DNA of 64,000 bases, taken from assembly GCA_937958045.1 (NCBI GenBank), contig CALFXL010000002.1:39193-103192 (forward strand), in the 5' to 3' direction. Positions 35,493-44,977 of this stretch are shown here, one piece after another; position 1 is the stretch's first letter; every line of letters starts with the position of its first letter. The translations under genes and the position numbers were made by a program. Under the pieces are notes generated by a model. It saw only the letters and a program-made list of their open reading frames with translations, did no database searches and had not been told where the DNA came from. This DNA is from an uncultured Opitutaceae bacterium (lineage in GTDB: Bacteria > Verrucomicrobiota > Verrucomicrobiia > Opitutales > Opitutaceae).

Positions 35493-36398
35493 TCAGAGCA
35501 CTTCCTGCAATCGCTCGAAATACGCCGCGATGTAGCGGTGAAGAAAAAGAAAATGCAGCAGCCCGCCGAGCGCGAGCATCGGGCCGTAAGGCACATGTGC
35601 GCCCATCGCGAGATCGGCCGTTTCGGAGTCGGGCTCGGGCGTCTTCAACTGTAGTTTTTTTCCGGATACCTTTTGCCAGATCAGCGCGCCGGCGAACCAG
35701 AGCGAGCCGATGATGGCGCCGCCGAAGATCGCGGTGATCGTGCCTTGCCAGCCGCAGAAGGCGCCGATGGCGCCGACGAATTTCACGTCGCCGAAGCCCA
35801 TGGCGTCTTTCTTCAGGATGATTTCGGCGAGGATCGCGATCCACAGCACGAGAGCCGAGCCGATGAGCATCCCCTGCAGCGCGATCGTGCCGGCGCGCAT
35901 CGAGGCGATGAGCGGAACCTCGTCGTGTTGTCCGTGTAGTGACGGCACGAATACAGAGAGGGCCACGCCGACGAGCGCGAGGCCGATGGTGAAGCGATCC
36001 GGGATCTCGAAGTGATCGAGGTCGATGAAACTCGCACAGATCAGCGCGCTCACAAAAACCCAGCCGCACATCGCTTTGGCCGGTGGAAACAACCACCAGC
36101 ACGTGAGGAAAAGCGCGCCGGTGAGCAGTTCGATGAACGGATAACGAAATGAGTACGGCTGACCGCAGCAGCGCGCTTTGCCGCGCAGGATGAACCAGCT
36201 GAGGATGGGGATGTTGTCGAACCAGCGAATCGGTTGCCCGCAGGCGCAGTGAGAGCCGGGGAAGATGACGGATTTTTTCGCCGGGATGCGGTAGATGCAG
36301 ACGTTGAGAAAACTGCCGACGATCGCGCCGAGGACGAACGCTGCGATGGCGAAAAACACGGGGAACGCGGCGGAAAGCTCGGCGAGGTCGGAAACCAT
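35493..36398 (-). CDS. Prepilin peptidase (type IV leader peptidase / N-methyltransferase)
   Basis: 301 residues from the ATG at 36398. A hydrophobic start (VFFAIAAFVLGAIVGSFLNVCIYRIP) is followed by a cytoplasmic cysteine region, then membrane helices. The aspartyl protease motifs are FIDLDHFEIPD at about 124-134 and GFGDVK further on. It cleaves and N-methylates type IV pilins and type II secretion pseudopilins. The zinc-type cysteine motif is shortened to CxC (C51, C53) and CC (C77, C78) instead of CxxC pairs. A more upstream open frame is not hydrophobic and is not used. No pilin genes occur in this window. Confidence 0.85.
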   Translation of the reverse strand: MVSDLAELSAAFPVFFAIAAFVLGAIVGSFLNVCIYRIPAKKSVIFPGSHCACGQPIRWFDNIPILSWFILRGKARCCGQPYSFRYPFIELLTGALFLTCWWLFPPAKAMCGWVFVSALICASFIDLDHFEIPDRFTIGLALVGVALSVFVPSLHGQHDEVPLIASMRAGTIALQGMLIGSALVLWIAILAEIILKKDAMGFGDVKFVGAIGAFCGWQGTITAIFGGAIIGSLWFAGALIWQKVSGKKLQLKTPEPDSETADLAMGAHVPYGPMLALGGLLHFLFLHRYIAAYFERLQEVL

Positions 36399-36715
36399 GG
36401 AAAGTGCGAGGATGACGGCGGCGCGGGCGAAGCTTGTCAAACGCCTGCACGCCAACGCCCGTGAGCGCAAAACGCTGCCGAGCCTGCGTGACGGCGCCGA
36501 ATGAGGTTCATGCAGGAGTGTCTGCTAGGAAGAGCGAGATGTTGAGTGAACGGGAGAGGGATAACTGACAAGTATCGGCCGCAGCGGCGATGACTTAAGG
36601 AGAAGTGCCTACATGGATTCCGTAGAAAGACCCTAAACTTGGGCGGGTTATCGTCGATTTAGAGGGGACAACGTCGTGCTGTTTTCCCCGTGGAAAGCAG
36701 CGCGATGCATCGCTC
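36399..36715. other. Divergent intergenic region with a possible sigma28-like element
   Basis: About 317 bases between prepilin peptidase (minus) and the HDOD gene (plus), with no gene seen. On the plus strand TAAA at 36634-36637 is followed 15 bases later by GTCGATTT at 36653-36660. This resembles the flagellar sigma28 pattern TAAA-N15-GCCGATAA but has three mismatches in the -10, so it is only suggestive. Confidence 0.3.
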
Positions 36716-37648
36716 ATGCCTCCGTCCAGTCCCCCTCCGGCTACCACGCAACCGCCATTCCAGGCGTACTCCGACGCTGAAATCATGCGTCGCATCGATG
36801 CGTGCCCGAAGCTCGCGTCGTTGCAAAGTATCAATCGTGCCCTCGCGGGTTTGGTGAATTCAGAGCAAAGCTATAACTCGCAGATCGCGGAGATCATCCG
36901 TCGCGATCCGTCGCTCACGGCGCGTCTGCTGCGCATGGTGAACTCCGTTTATTTTGGTCTCACCGCGAAGGTGAACAATATCGAGGAAGCGGTTTTTTAT
37001 CTCGGTCTGCGGCAGATCCGCGAGTTGTCGATGGCCACGCCGGTCATCGAGGAGTTGGAAAAAATCAACCGTTCGCCGCTGCGTCTGCCGTGGAAGGATC
37101 TGTGGAAGCACTCCATCGGCTCGGCGATCATGACGCGCGAAATCCTCGCGACGACGACGCTGCTCGTGGACGACGATACGGACTACATCATCGGTCTGCT
37201 GCACAATGTCGGCAAAGTCGTGATGGCGTCGGCTTTCCCGCAGGAGTTTGCGAAGATTTTCGAGACGCATTTCGCCACGCCCGCCGATGTGTGTGTGCGC
37301 GAACGCGAATTGATCGGTTGGGATCATGCGCGCATCGGAGGTTATTATCTGCAGCGTCACCAGTTGTCGCCGGAGATTTCCGACGCGGTGTATTATCACA
37401 ACGATCCGGCCAGCGCGCCCGAGCACGCGTTTTATGCGGCGGCGGTGCAGGTCGCGGATCAACTCGTGCGTTACGCGGGCATCGCGGGCGGATTCGAAAA
37501 GGTCGATCCCATCCGCGAAGACTCGTGGCTCGAGCTGCCCGGCTGGCGCATCCTTTACGGAACTGAAGAGAAAGAAACGCGGCTGGCTCGCGCCGCCTTG
37601 TCCAACAGCATGCAACGGCTGCCGACGGTGTTGAGCGGCCTGGTCTGA
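36716..37648 (+). CDS. HDOD-domain signalling protein
   Basis: 310 residues. After a proline-rich N-terminus (1-15) the HDOD domain occupies about 20-225. IIRRDPSLTARLLRMVNSVYFGL at about 61-83 is the usual HDOD helix, and GLLHNVGKVVM (about 161-171) and DHARIGGYYL mark the HD-fold core. HDOD proteins lack metal-dependent phosphodiesterase residues; here the HD is replaced by HN. It is cytoplasmic. It is placed directly upstream of a PAS hybrid kinase, so a role in two-component signalling is plausible. Confidence 0.82.
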   Translation: MPPSSPPPATTQPPFQAYSDAEIMRRIDACPKLASLQSINRALAGLVNSEQSYNSQIAEIIRRDPSLTARLLRMVNSVYFGLTAKVNNIEEAVFYLGLRQIRELSMATPVIEELEKINRSPLRLPWKDLWKHSIGSAIMTREILATTTLLVDDDTDYIIGLLHNVGKVVMASAFPQEFAKIFETHFATPADVCVRERELIGWDHARIGGYYLQRHQLSPEISDAVYYHNDPASAPEHAFYAAAVQVADQLVRYAGIAGGFEKVDPIREDSWLELPGWRILYGTEEKETRLARAALSNSMQRLPTVLSGLV

Positions 37649-37679
37649 TCCGGCTCGGGAATGAAATGACGGAATCGTG

Positions 37680-39866
37680 ATGACCTTGTTTGCTCAGCTT
37701 CCCAAAACTGCAGCCTCCGCCGCCGCGGCGGAAGAAGAGGCCGTATTGGTCCTCAACTCCCGACGGCGCATTCAACAACTCACGCATCGCGCGGCGATCT
37801 TGCTGGGACGCGAGCCCAACGAGCTTCTCGGAGAAAAATTCGATCAACTCGGGGACCTCAACGCGCTCGGCCTGATGGCGCGCGAGCAACCGGTGTATCG
37901 CCGTCGTCGCCAGCCGTCCGCGATCATCGTGACGCTGCGACTCATCGATCTGAGGAGCGGCGAATACGACGCGGAACTGCTTCCGTGGCAGTCGAGCGTG
38001 GAGCTCGCGTTGTTGCGCAGCGCGGATGGACGCGTGTTGGCGGTCAACGAAGCCTTTGCGCGCAAATTCGGCGTGCCCCGCGCATCGTGGCCGGGAACGG
38101 ACGCGGCGACGTTGTTGCATCCCGACGATCTTCAAAGCTGGCGCGATGCCATCGCGCGCATCGATCGTCCGCCTCATCGCGGTTCGCATGAAAACCGCTG
38201 GCAGACGGCGCAGGGCTGGCGCTGGCTTTCGTGGGAAGATTGCGCTGTGCGCGATCATGAAGGCTCGATCATCGGTTATCGTTCGATCGGGCGCGACGTG
38301 ACGAAGCGCCGTCTCGCCGAAGAACATTTTCAGAAGCTGGCCAGCGCGGTCGAGCAGTCGCCATTCGCGATCGTGATGACCACGCCCGACGGACGCGTGC
38401 AGTACGTGAATCCTCGATACACGCAGACCACGGGCTACACGTTGGAAGAAATTTTCGAGAAAAACATTCCCGTGCTGCGCGGCGGACATCCGAGCGACGA
38501 ATCGTTCCGCGAATTTGAAGAAACGGTGCGCGCGGGGCGCAAATGGACGGGCGAGTTGTGCACGCGGCGCAAAGACGGCGCGTTGATTTGGGAGCACGTG
38601 CAAGTGTCGCCCATCCGCAACTTCGCCGACGAAGTGACGCATCTGCTCGCGATGCGCGAGGACATCACCGAGCGCAAGAAACTCGAAGAGCAACTTCGCC
38701 AGGCGCAGAAGATGGAAAGCCTCGGCACGCTCGCCGGCGGCATCGCGCACGATTTCAACAACGTACTGGCGATCATCAACGGCTTCGCGGAAATCGCGAT
38801 CAGCCGCGGCCCGGCCAACGAGACGCAGGCGCGTCATCTGCGCGAGATCCAGGATGCGGCGCAGCGCGCGGTCGGTCTCGTGCGACAGATCCTCACGTTC
38901 AGCCGCAAGACGGAATCCACTTTCCGTCCGGTGTCGGTGAATCAGCAGATCAAGGATCTCGGTCGCATGTGTGTGGAAACCTTCCCGCGCACGATCGATT
39001 TCACCTTCGATCTGGAGGAAAGCCTGCCGGAATTCTCGGCCGATCCGAATCAGCTCCAGCAGGTGATCATGAACCTCTGCGTCAACGCGCGCGACGCCAT
39101 GCTGCCGAAGGGCGGCAGCATCACCATTTCGACGCGTCGCGTGGCGGGCGGAACCATCACGCGACTAGGCGCCGACACGGCGCGCGATTACGTGTGTATC
39201 CGTGTTTCGGATACGGGTTGTGGCATGCCTCCGCATGTGCGCAACCGGATCTTCGAGCCGTTCTTCACCACCAAGCAGGGCAACGGCGGCACGGGCCTGG
39301 GGCTTTCGGTGGTTTACGGCATCATCCTCAATCACCGCGGATTCCTCGAAGTGGACAGCGTGGAAGGCGAGGGCAGCACGTTTAACATTTATCTGCCGCT
39401 CGAAGTGGCGAAGCTGGTGCCGGCGATCGTTTCGGCCCAGCCCGCGCGTCGCATCCCGAGCGGCACGGAAACCGTGCTCGTCGTCGAAGATGAGCAGAGC
39501 CTGCGCGATCTGTTGAAGGCGCTGCTGGCTCCGAGCGGTTACCGTTTGCTGATGGCCGCGGATGGAGTCGAAGCGGTCAATATGCTCATGTCCGAGCCCG
39601 GCCGCATCGATGCAATCCTGCTCGATCTGAATCTGCCGCGTATGAACGGCGTGGATGTTTTCCGCCAAATCCAGCGTCTGCGGCCGACGTCGAAGGTGAT
39701 CGTGATCAGCGGCAACATAACGACGGATGCCCGGCAGGAACTCACCGCGATGGGGCAGAAGGATTTTATTCCCAAACCTTACCGGCTGGAGGATCTCGCG
39801 TTTAAATTGCGCGAGGTGCTCGATCGCAAAGAACCGGTGTCTCCACCGGGGAAGGAGGCGATGTGA
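37680..39866 (+). CDS. PAS-containing hybrid histidine kinase with C-terminal receiver
   Basis: 728 residues from the ATG at 37680, chosen over the adjacent GTG because GGAA sits 5 bases upstream. There is no membrane helix. A PAS-like region covers about 20-100, with PAS domains at about 105-210 and 215-330 (NPRYTQTTGYTLEEIF). HisKA follows with phospho-accepting H at about 357 in GGIAHDFNNVLAI. The ATPase domain has MNLCVNARDAM, DTGCGMPPH and GTGLGLSVVYGI, and a receiver ends the protein (LLDLNLPRMNG). It is cytoplasmic and auto-phosphorylating. It follows an HDOD gene and shares a 4-bp GTGA overlap with the next kinase. Confidence 0.88.
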   Translation: MTLFAQLPKTAASAAAAEEEAVLVLNSRRRIQQLTHRAAILLGREPNELLGEKFDQLGDLNALGLMAREQPVYRRRRQPSAIIVTLRLIDLRSGEYDAELLPWQSSVELALLRSADGRVLAVNEAFARKFGVPRASWPGTDAATLLHPDDLQSWRDAIARIDRPPHRGSHENRWQTAQGWRWLSWEDCAVRDHEGSIIGYRSIGRDVTKRRLAEEHFQKLASAVEQSPFAIVMTTPDGRVQYVNPRYTQTTGYTLEEIFEKNIPVLRGGHPSDESFREFEETVRAGRKWTGELCTRRKDGALIWEHVQVSPIRNFADEVTHLLAMREDITERKKLEEQLRQAQKMESLGTLAGGIAHDFNNVLAIINGFAEIAISRGPANETQARHLREIQDAAQRAVGLVRQILTFSRKTESTFRPVSVNQQIKDLGRMCVETFPRTIDFTFDLEESLPEFSADPNQLQQVIMNLCVNARDAMLPKGGSITISTRRVAGGTITRLGADTARDYVCIRVSDTGCGMPPHVRNRIFEPFFTTKQGNGGTGLGLSVVYGIILNHRGFLEVDSVEGEGSTFNIYLPLEVAKLVPAIVSAQPARRIPSGTETVLVVEDEQSLRDLLKALLAPSGYRLLMAADGVEAVNMLMSEPGRIDAILLDLNLPRMNGVDVFRQIQRLRPTSKVIVISGNITTDARQELTAMGQKDFIPKPYRLEDLAFKLREVLDRKEPVSPPGKEAM

Positions 39867-41890
39867 GTCCATCCGCGGACAAGACCGGCCTGCTGCCCAA
39901 GGCATCTTCAGTGATCGCGTCGGTTCGCGGCCGTACCAGCGATGAACAACTGCTGGCGCCTGTTTACAAACGCGGCGACCGGTGGATGCAGATTTTTGTC
40001 GGGCTGCACTGCGCCCTCGCGCTCGGGCTCGCCGCGGTGAACGACACCTGGCTGGCGACGCTCAGCGTGGTGCCCGCGGTGTTTATTGTATTCACTCTTT
40101 GCATACGGAAGTTCCCCGCGTCGTTTGCGGCGCGCTGCGTCGCGGGGTTGTCGCTGCACATCATCGTCAGCCTGCACGTGTATCAACTCGGCGGATTGTA
40201 CGAGGCGCATCTGTTTCACTTCACCGCGCTGACCATGATGGTGGTTTATGCCGACTGGCGCGTGTTTGTGCCGGTCGCCGTGGTCATGTCGGGAGTCTCG
40301 TGGGTTTTGGCCGCGACCGGACAGGGCGGCGTTTTCCCCTACATCTTCGCCACGGGAAACTCGGGCAGCCTGCTTGGTGCGTTGCTGCATTATTCGGGAC
40401 TGTTTTTGCAGACGCTTGTGGTCGGTTTCTGGTCGTACATGAACCGCCGTCACATCCTCGGCGAGGAGTACAGCCGCTTGCGCGCGAAAGAACAGCAGCG
40501 CGAACTCGAGCAGCAGCTCGAACGCGTCCGCCGCTCCGAAGCGTTGCTGCAATCGAGCGGACAGGTGCTGCTCGAAACGCAGGGCAAGATGGCTCGCGAG
40601 ATCCGCGAGCGTCGCAAAACCGAGGAGACGTTGTTGCTCGCCAAGGCCGAGCTCGAAGCCGCGAACAGCCAGCTCGAGGAGTCGATCGCGCGCGCCAATG
40701 AACTCGCCCTTTCCGCCGAAGTCGCGAATCAGGCGAAGAGCGCCTTCCTCGCCGTGATGAGTCACGAAATCCGCACGCCGCTCAATGGCGTGATCGGCAT
40801 GACCGAGCTGATGCTCGACACGGATCTGACCGAGCAGCAGCGCGACGGACTCGAGACCATCCGCAACTCCGGCAACAGCCTGCTGGTCATCCTCAACGAC
40901 ATTCTCGACTTCTCGAAGATCGAGTCGGGCAAACTTGAACTCGATAGCGGCGATTTCTCCATCTCGCGCCAAGTGGATGAAACGCTCGCGCTCTTCTCCG
41001 GCCGCGCGCAGGAGAAAGGTGTGAAACTTTCCGCCGTGATCCGCCCCGGCGTGCCGCCGTGGATCAACAGCGATGTGACGCGTGTGCGGCAGATTCTTTC
41101 CAACCTCGTGAGCAACGCGGTGAAGTTCACCAGCCACGGCGAAGTCTCGATCGAAGTCTCGGTTTCGCCATCGGTGTCGGTGCCGCCGGGACAAGTCTGT
41201 GTGCAGTTCGCCGTGCGCGACACCGGCATGGGCGTGCCGCCGGAGAAACAGGCGTTGTTGTTCCAGCCGTTCAGCCAGGCGGATCTCTCGACCTCGCGAA
41301 AATTTGGCGGCACCGGACTCGGTCTCGCGATCTGCAAACGCCTCGCCCGACTCATGGGCGGCGATGCGTGGATGGAGAGCGAAGTCGGTATCGGCTCGGT
41401 CTTTTATTTCACCATTGTCGCTGCGCCGGCACAGCCGCCGGTCACGCGTCCCGAGCCCAGCGGATCGGTTCGTGCGGAAGTCACGAACGAAACCGGGGCG
41501 CTGCGGTTGTTGCTGGTGGAAGACAATGTCGTGAATCAGAAAGTCGCGCTCGCGATGTTGAAGCGCATGGGCCACGAGGCCGATGTCGCCAACAATGGCG
41601 TGGAAGGCATCAAGCTCGTCTCCGAGCGTTTCTACGACGTCGTGCTGATGGATTGGCACATGCCGGAGATGAACGGCCTCGAGGCGACGGCGGAGATTCG
41701 TCGCAAGCTCCCTGCGGATCGTCAGCCGTGGATCATCGGTCTCACGGCCAATGCCATGCAGGGCGACCGCGAGAAGTGCATCGAAGCCGGCATGAACGAC
41801 TACATCACCAAGCCCCTCCGCAAAGAAGCGCTCGATGCCGCCTTCGCCCGCGCGCGTGCAGGCACGCCCGTCCCGGCGAAAACCGAATGA
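39863..41890 (+). CDS. Membrane hybrid histidine kinase with receiver domain
   Basis: 675 residues starting at GTG 39863, which overlaps the previous stop by 4 bp. About five or six membrane helices cover 40-195, with a coiled coil at about 200-290. HisKA has H301 in VMSHEIRTPLNGVIG, followed by an ATPase domain with N-box LSNLVSNAVKFTSHGE, G1 DTGMGVPPE and G2 GGTGLGLAICKRL. The C-terminal receiver has D in VVLMDWHMPEMNG and ITKPL. The layout resembles BarA/GacS-type phosphorelay kinases without an Hpt domain. Its partner is not in the window unless it is the response regulator at 50443. No ligand is evident. Confidence 0.88.
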   Translation: MSPSADKTGLLPKASSVIASVRGRTSDEQLLAPVYKRGDRWMQIFVGLHCALALGLAAVNDTWLATLSVVPAVFIVFTLCIRKFPASFAARCVAGLSLHIIVSLHVYQLGGLYEAHLFHFTALTMMVVYADWRVFVPVAVVMSGVSWVLAATGQGGVFPYIFATGNSGSLLGALLHYSGLFLQTLVVGFWSYMNRRHILGEEYSRLRAKEQQRELEQQLERVRRSEALLQSSGQVLLETQGKMAREIRERRKTEETLLLAKAELEAANSQLEESIARANELALSAEVANQAKSAFLAVMSHEIRTPLNGVIGMTELMLDTDLTEQQRDGLETIRNSGNSLLVILNDILDFSKIESGKLELDSGDFSISRQVDETLALFSGRAQEKGVKLSAVIRPGVPPWINSDVTRVRQILSNLVSNAVKFTSHGEVSIEVSVSPSVSVPPGQVCVQFAVRDTGMGVPPEKQALLFQPFSQADLSTSRKFGGTGLGLAICKRLARLMGGDAWMESEVGIGSVFYFTIVAAPAQPPVTRPEPSGSVRAEVTNETGALRLLLVEDNVVNQKVALAMLKRMGHEADVANNGVEGIKLVSERFYDVVLMDWHMPEMNGLEATAEIRRKLPADRQPWIIGLTANAMQGDREKCIEAGMNDYITKPLRKEALDAAFARARAGTPVPAKTE

Positions 41891-42011
41891 GATGTCAGCC
41901 CCGCCGAACGAGGCGGAACGGGCATGTATTCAAAAACTGGAGACAGCCGGCGGCGCAGCCTCGCTGTGCGCGATACGCCGGAGAAGTTCCTTCGCCGAAG
42001 GACACAAAAAA

Positions 42012-42034
42012 GCCGCGCGTGATGAACGCGCGGC
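42012..42034 (-). terminator. Intrinsic terminator of cheW
   Basis: A perfect 8-bp stem GCCGCGCG / CGCGCGGC with a 7-base loop. On the minus strand it is followed by TTTTTT (42011-42006), and it lies 33 bp beyond the cheW stop. Confidence 0.75.
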
Positions 42035-42066
42035 GAAAAAGGGAGGCCAGAACGCCGGAGAAAATC

Positions 42067-42564
42067 TCAGAGGTTTTCGGCGATTTCTTTGACGGTTTCC
42101 GGAGCGACGACGCGGTCGATATCGAGCAGCGTCTTCACGGTGCCTTTGATCTTGGCCATGCCGAGGATGTAGCTCGTGTCGATGCGCGTGCCGAAGTCGG
42201 GCGTGGGCTCGATTTCATTGCCGGCGAGATTCACGACCTCTTCGACGCTGTCGACGATCAGGCCCATCTGCACGTTTTGCGTGGCGGAGACTTTGACCTG
42301 GACGACGACGATGCAGGTGCGCTCGGCGAAGACGGCCTGGAGGCCGAACTTCACGCGAAGATCGATGATCGGGATGACGCGGCCGCGGAGATTGATGACA
42401 CCCTTCACGAACTCGGGCATTTGCGGCACCGGCGTGATTTTCTGCATGCGAATGATTTCGCGAACCTTCAACACGGCGATGCCGTACGATTCATTGTCGA
42501 GGACGACGGTCAGATATTTACCGGTGTTTTGGGTGGTGACGCTCGGTGCAGCGGGTGTGCTCAT
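42067..42564 (-). CDS. cheW: Chemotaxis coupling protein CheW
   Basis: 165 residues, a single CheW/SH3-like domain. Motifs are NESYGIAVLKVREIIRM at about 24, VKGVINLRGRVIPIIDLRVKFGL at about 53-75 and MGLIVDSVEEVVNL at about 100. It links chemoreceptors to CheA in the polar array. It is divergent from cheA, with a 219-bp intergenic region containing candidate sigma28 promoters facing both ways. Start context GATTTCCCA-ATG has no strong Shine-Dalgarno. A perfect intrinsic terminator follows. Confidence 0.92.
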   Translation of the reverse strand: MSTPAAPSVTTQNTGKYLTVVLDNESYGIAVLKVREIIRMQKITPVPQMPEFVKGVINLRGRVIPIIDLRVKFGLQAVFAERTCIVVVQVKVSATQNVQMGLIVDSVEEVVNLAGNEIEPTPDFGTRIDTSYILGMAKIKGTVKTLLDIDRVVAPETVKEIAENL

Positions 42565-42633
42565 TGGGAAATCGGTTCTCAGGAGGGAAAAGGAGCCGGC
42601 GAAATGGCACAGCTCACGGCATTCTGCTTCGGC

Positions 42634-42758
42634 GCGCTCGACCGCATGCTTTAGAAGAATTTTCCAAGGGTGTTTCCCTCACGCGCGCGGGCGAGCGGTG
42701 GCGCAGAATGCAAATCGAGACGCAAATTCGATTAAGTTTCGGGCCAGCGCGCCGAATG
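42634..42758. promoter_or_regulatory. Candidate divergent sigma28-type promoters for cheW and cheA
   Basis: On the plus strand TTAA at 42732-42735, 15 bases, then GCCGAATG at 42751-42758, ending 25 bp before cheA. On the minus strand TAAAG, 15 bases, then GCCGAAGC (rc of about 42652-42625 region), upstream of cheW. Both resemble the flagellar consensus TAAA-N15-GCCGATAA, and both extend to GCGCGCCGAA. This would couple the signalling core to flagellar sigma factor control. It is a motif match only. Confidence 0.4.
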
Positions 42759-42783
42759 TGGGGAAATCGTTTCGCTTCCCTCC

Positions 42784-44958
42784 ATGCCTCTTTCTCCGGA
42801 ATCCTATGCCGCTCTCGATGATCTCAGCAACCGACTCGCCGGTGAGTCGATTCTGGCGCAGGTAGGGCGTGATGATGGGTTGATTCCCGCCTACAGCTTG
42901 CTGGGCGAACTGGTGGAAGTGTGTGCGACGGAGCCCGATCTGCGGACTCCGCTCGAAGCGCTTAAAAACGAGCTCGAGAAACATCTCGATAACGCGCAGC
43001 CGTTCGACGAAGCCTCGCTCGATCATCTGCGCAAGGTCGTGAAATGGCTGCCGCTGGCGGCCGCGGCCAACAAGGATTCTCAAGCAGTGCCGCCTGTGCA
43101 CGAAGGCGGCGCGGCGCCCGCAAAAGCGCCCAGCGAACAAGCGCCGGCCCCCGCGGCTGCGTCCACGCCGGCGAGCGATGGCCTCGAGATCAACGACGTG
43201 TTGCTCGATCTGAATCTCGAGGAAAACCGCGAGCTGCTCATGGAGTTTCACGCGGAGGCGTTGGATCACTTGCAGCAGATCGAAGCCGCGTTGCTCGCGC
43301 TCGACGAGACGCCCGACGATCCCGAGGCGCTCAATTCCATTTTCCGCTCATTCCACACCATCAAAGGTGTGTCGGGCTTCCTGCACCTCACGCCGATGCA
43401 CACGCTGACGCACGAGGTGGAGTCGTTGCTCGACCTCGCGCGCAATCACAAGCTGCGCCTCAACTCCACGATTATCACCGAGATTCTGAAGAGCCGCGAC
43501 GCGGTGCAGAACATGGTGAATCAGATCACGCTCGCTCTCGAGCAAGGCGTGCTGCCGAGCGAGATCGTGCCGGTCAGTCATCTTATCCGTGCGGTGAAGC
43601 GTCTCGCTTCCGGCGAATCGACTCCGACCGCTCCCGCGAATGCACCGAGCGCACCTGCTCCGACTCCGGCTGCTGAGGCGGCTGCGCCGACCACGCCGTT
43701 GGCGCCTGTTGTTCCTTTCACTCCTGCTCCGGAAAAAGCGCCCGCCGCCAAACCCACACCGGCGAAGCCCGTCGCTTCGGGTGAAGCGCGCGTGGCCAGT
43801 TCCAGCACGGTGCGCGTCAACACGGACAAACTCGATTCGCTCATGGACGTCGTGGGCGAGCTCGTGATTGTGCAGAGCCAGTTGATGGAATCGGCGCGTT
43901 CGCTCGAAACCGAGAACGCGGCGTTGCTGCGCAACATCACTCAATTCGGTCGTCTCACCAAGGAACTGCAGCACACGTCGATGTCGCTGCGCATGATTCC
44001 GGTGAAACCGACGTTCCAGAAGATGGAGCGTCTCGTGCGCGACCTCTCCCGCGATTTCAACAAGCGCGTCAATTTCCACGTCAGCGGTGAAGACACCGAG
44101 CTTGATCGCACGGTCGTCGAAGACATCGGCGATCCGCTCGTGCACATGGTCCGCAACTCGCTCGACCATGGTCTCGAATCCGCCGAAGAACGCGTCGCCA
44201 AGGGCAAACCCGAAGTCGGCAACGTTTATCTCAAGGCTTACCACGAAGGCAGCAGCATCGTGATCGAGCTCAGCGACGACGGCCGCGGCATCAACGCCGA
44301 GAAGGTCCTCGCGAAGGCGAAGAAACAAAATCTCATTCCCGAAAACGCGCAGCTCACGCCGGACGAGATCAATCACCTCATTTTCCTTCCGGGTTTCTCG
44401 ACCGCCGACAAAGTCACGGCGGTCTCCGGTCGCGGCGTCGGCATGGATGTCGTGAAGCGCAATATCGAGAAACTGCGCGGCAAAATCGAAATCGTTTCCG
44501 AATGGGGACGTGGCTCGACATTCCGCATTCGTCTGCCGCTCACGATGGCCATCATCGACGGCCTGGTGGTTCGCGTCGGCGAAGATCGGTTCATTCTTCC
44601 GAGCACCTCGGTGCAGATGGCGCTGCGTCCGTCGAAGGATGCGCTGTCCACGATTCACGGTCGCGGCGAAGTCCTCGATCATCGCGGCAAGATTCTGCCG
44701 GTGCATCGCCTCTATCGCCGTTTCGGCATTCAAGGCGCGATCGAAAATCCCTGGGAAGGCATCGTGGTCATCGTCGAAAACAACGGCCGCGCGTCCGCGC
44801 TGCTGGTCGACGACATGGTCAGCAAACAAGAAGTCGTCATCAAGAGCCTCGGCGGATTCCTGCAGCACATCGCAGGTGTATCCGGTGGAGCAATACTGGG
44901 CGACGGCGGCATCGCGCTGATCCTGGATCCGGCTTCACTCTTCTCGAACGCCGCGTGA
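42784..44958 (+). CDS. cheA: Chemotaxis histidine kinase CheA
   Basis: 724 residues. An N-terminal region (1-90) of unknown fold and an alanine/proline linker precede the Hpt (P1) domain, whose phospho-accepting His is H191 in SIFRSFHTIKGVSGF. A second linker (about 280-340) is followed by the dimerisation domain and the ATPase domain with HMVRNSLDHGLES, DDGRGINAE and GRGVGMDVVKRNIEKLRG. A CheW-like P5 ends the protein (VRVGEDRFILPSTSV, VLDHRGKILPVHRLYRRF). No P2 domain is evident. It phosphorylates CheB and CheY; a stand-alone cheY is not in the window. The P1 in second position is unusual. Confidence 0.93.
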   Translation: MPLSPESYAALDDLSNRLAGESILAQVGRDDGLIPAYSLLGELVEVCATEPDLRTPLEALKNELEKHLDNAQPFDEASLDHLRKVVKWLPLAAAANKDSQAVPPVHEGGAAPAKAPSEQAPAPAAASTPASDGLEINDVLLDLNLEENRELLMEFHAEALDHLQQIEAALLALDETPDDPEALNSIFRSFHTIKGVSGFLHLTPMHTLTHEVESLLDLARNHKLRLNSTIITEILKSRDAVQNMVNQITLALEQGVLPSEIVPVSHLIRAVKRLASGESTPTAPANAPSAPAPTPAAEAAAPTTPLAPVVPFTPAPEKAPAAKPTPAKPVASGEARVASSSTVRVNTDKLDSLMDVVGELVIVQSQLMESARSLETENAALLRNITQFGRLTKELQHTSMSLRMIPVKPTFQKMERLVRDLSRDFNKRVNFHVSGEDTELDRTVVEDIGDPLVHMVRNSLDHGLESAEERVAKGKPEVGNVYLKAYHEGSSIVIELSDDGRGINAEKVLAKAKKQNLIPENAQLTPDEINHLIFLPGFSTADKVTAVSGRGVGMDVVKRNIEKLRGKIEIVSEWGRGSTFRIRLPLTMAIIDGLVVRVGEDRFILPSTSVQMALRPSKDALSTIHGRGEVLDHRGKILPVHRLYRRFGIQGAIENPWEGIVVIVENNGRASALLVDDMVSKQEVVIKSLGGFLQHIAGVSGGAILGDGGIALILDPASLFSNAA

Positions 44959-44977
44959 GCGAGATTCGCCTGCATTC

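Noticed and set aside
37677..37679. GTG start for the PAS hybrid kinase
   Set aside because: The adjacent ATG at 37680 is better placed relative to GGAA upstream.
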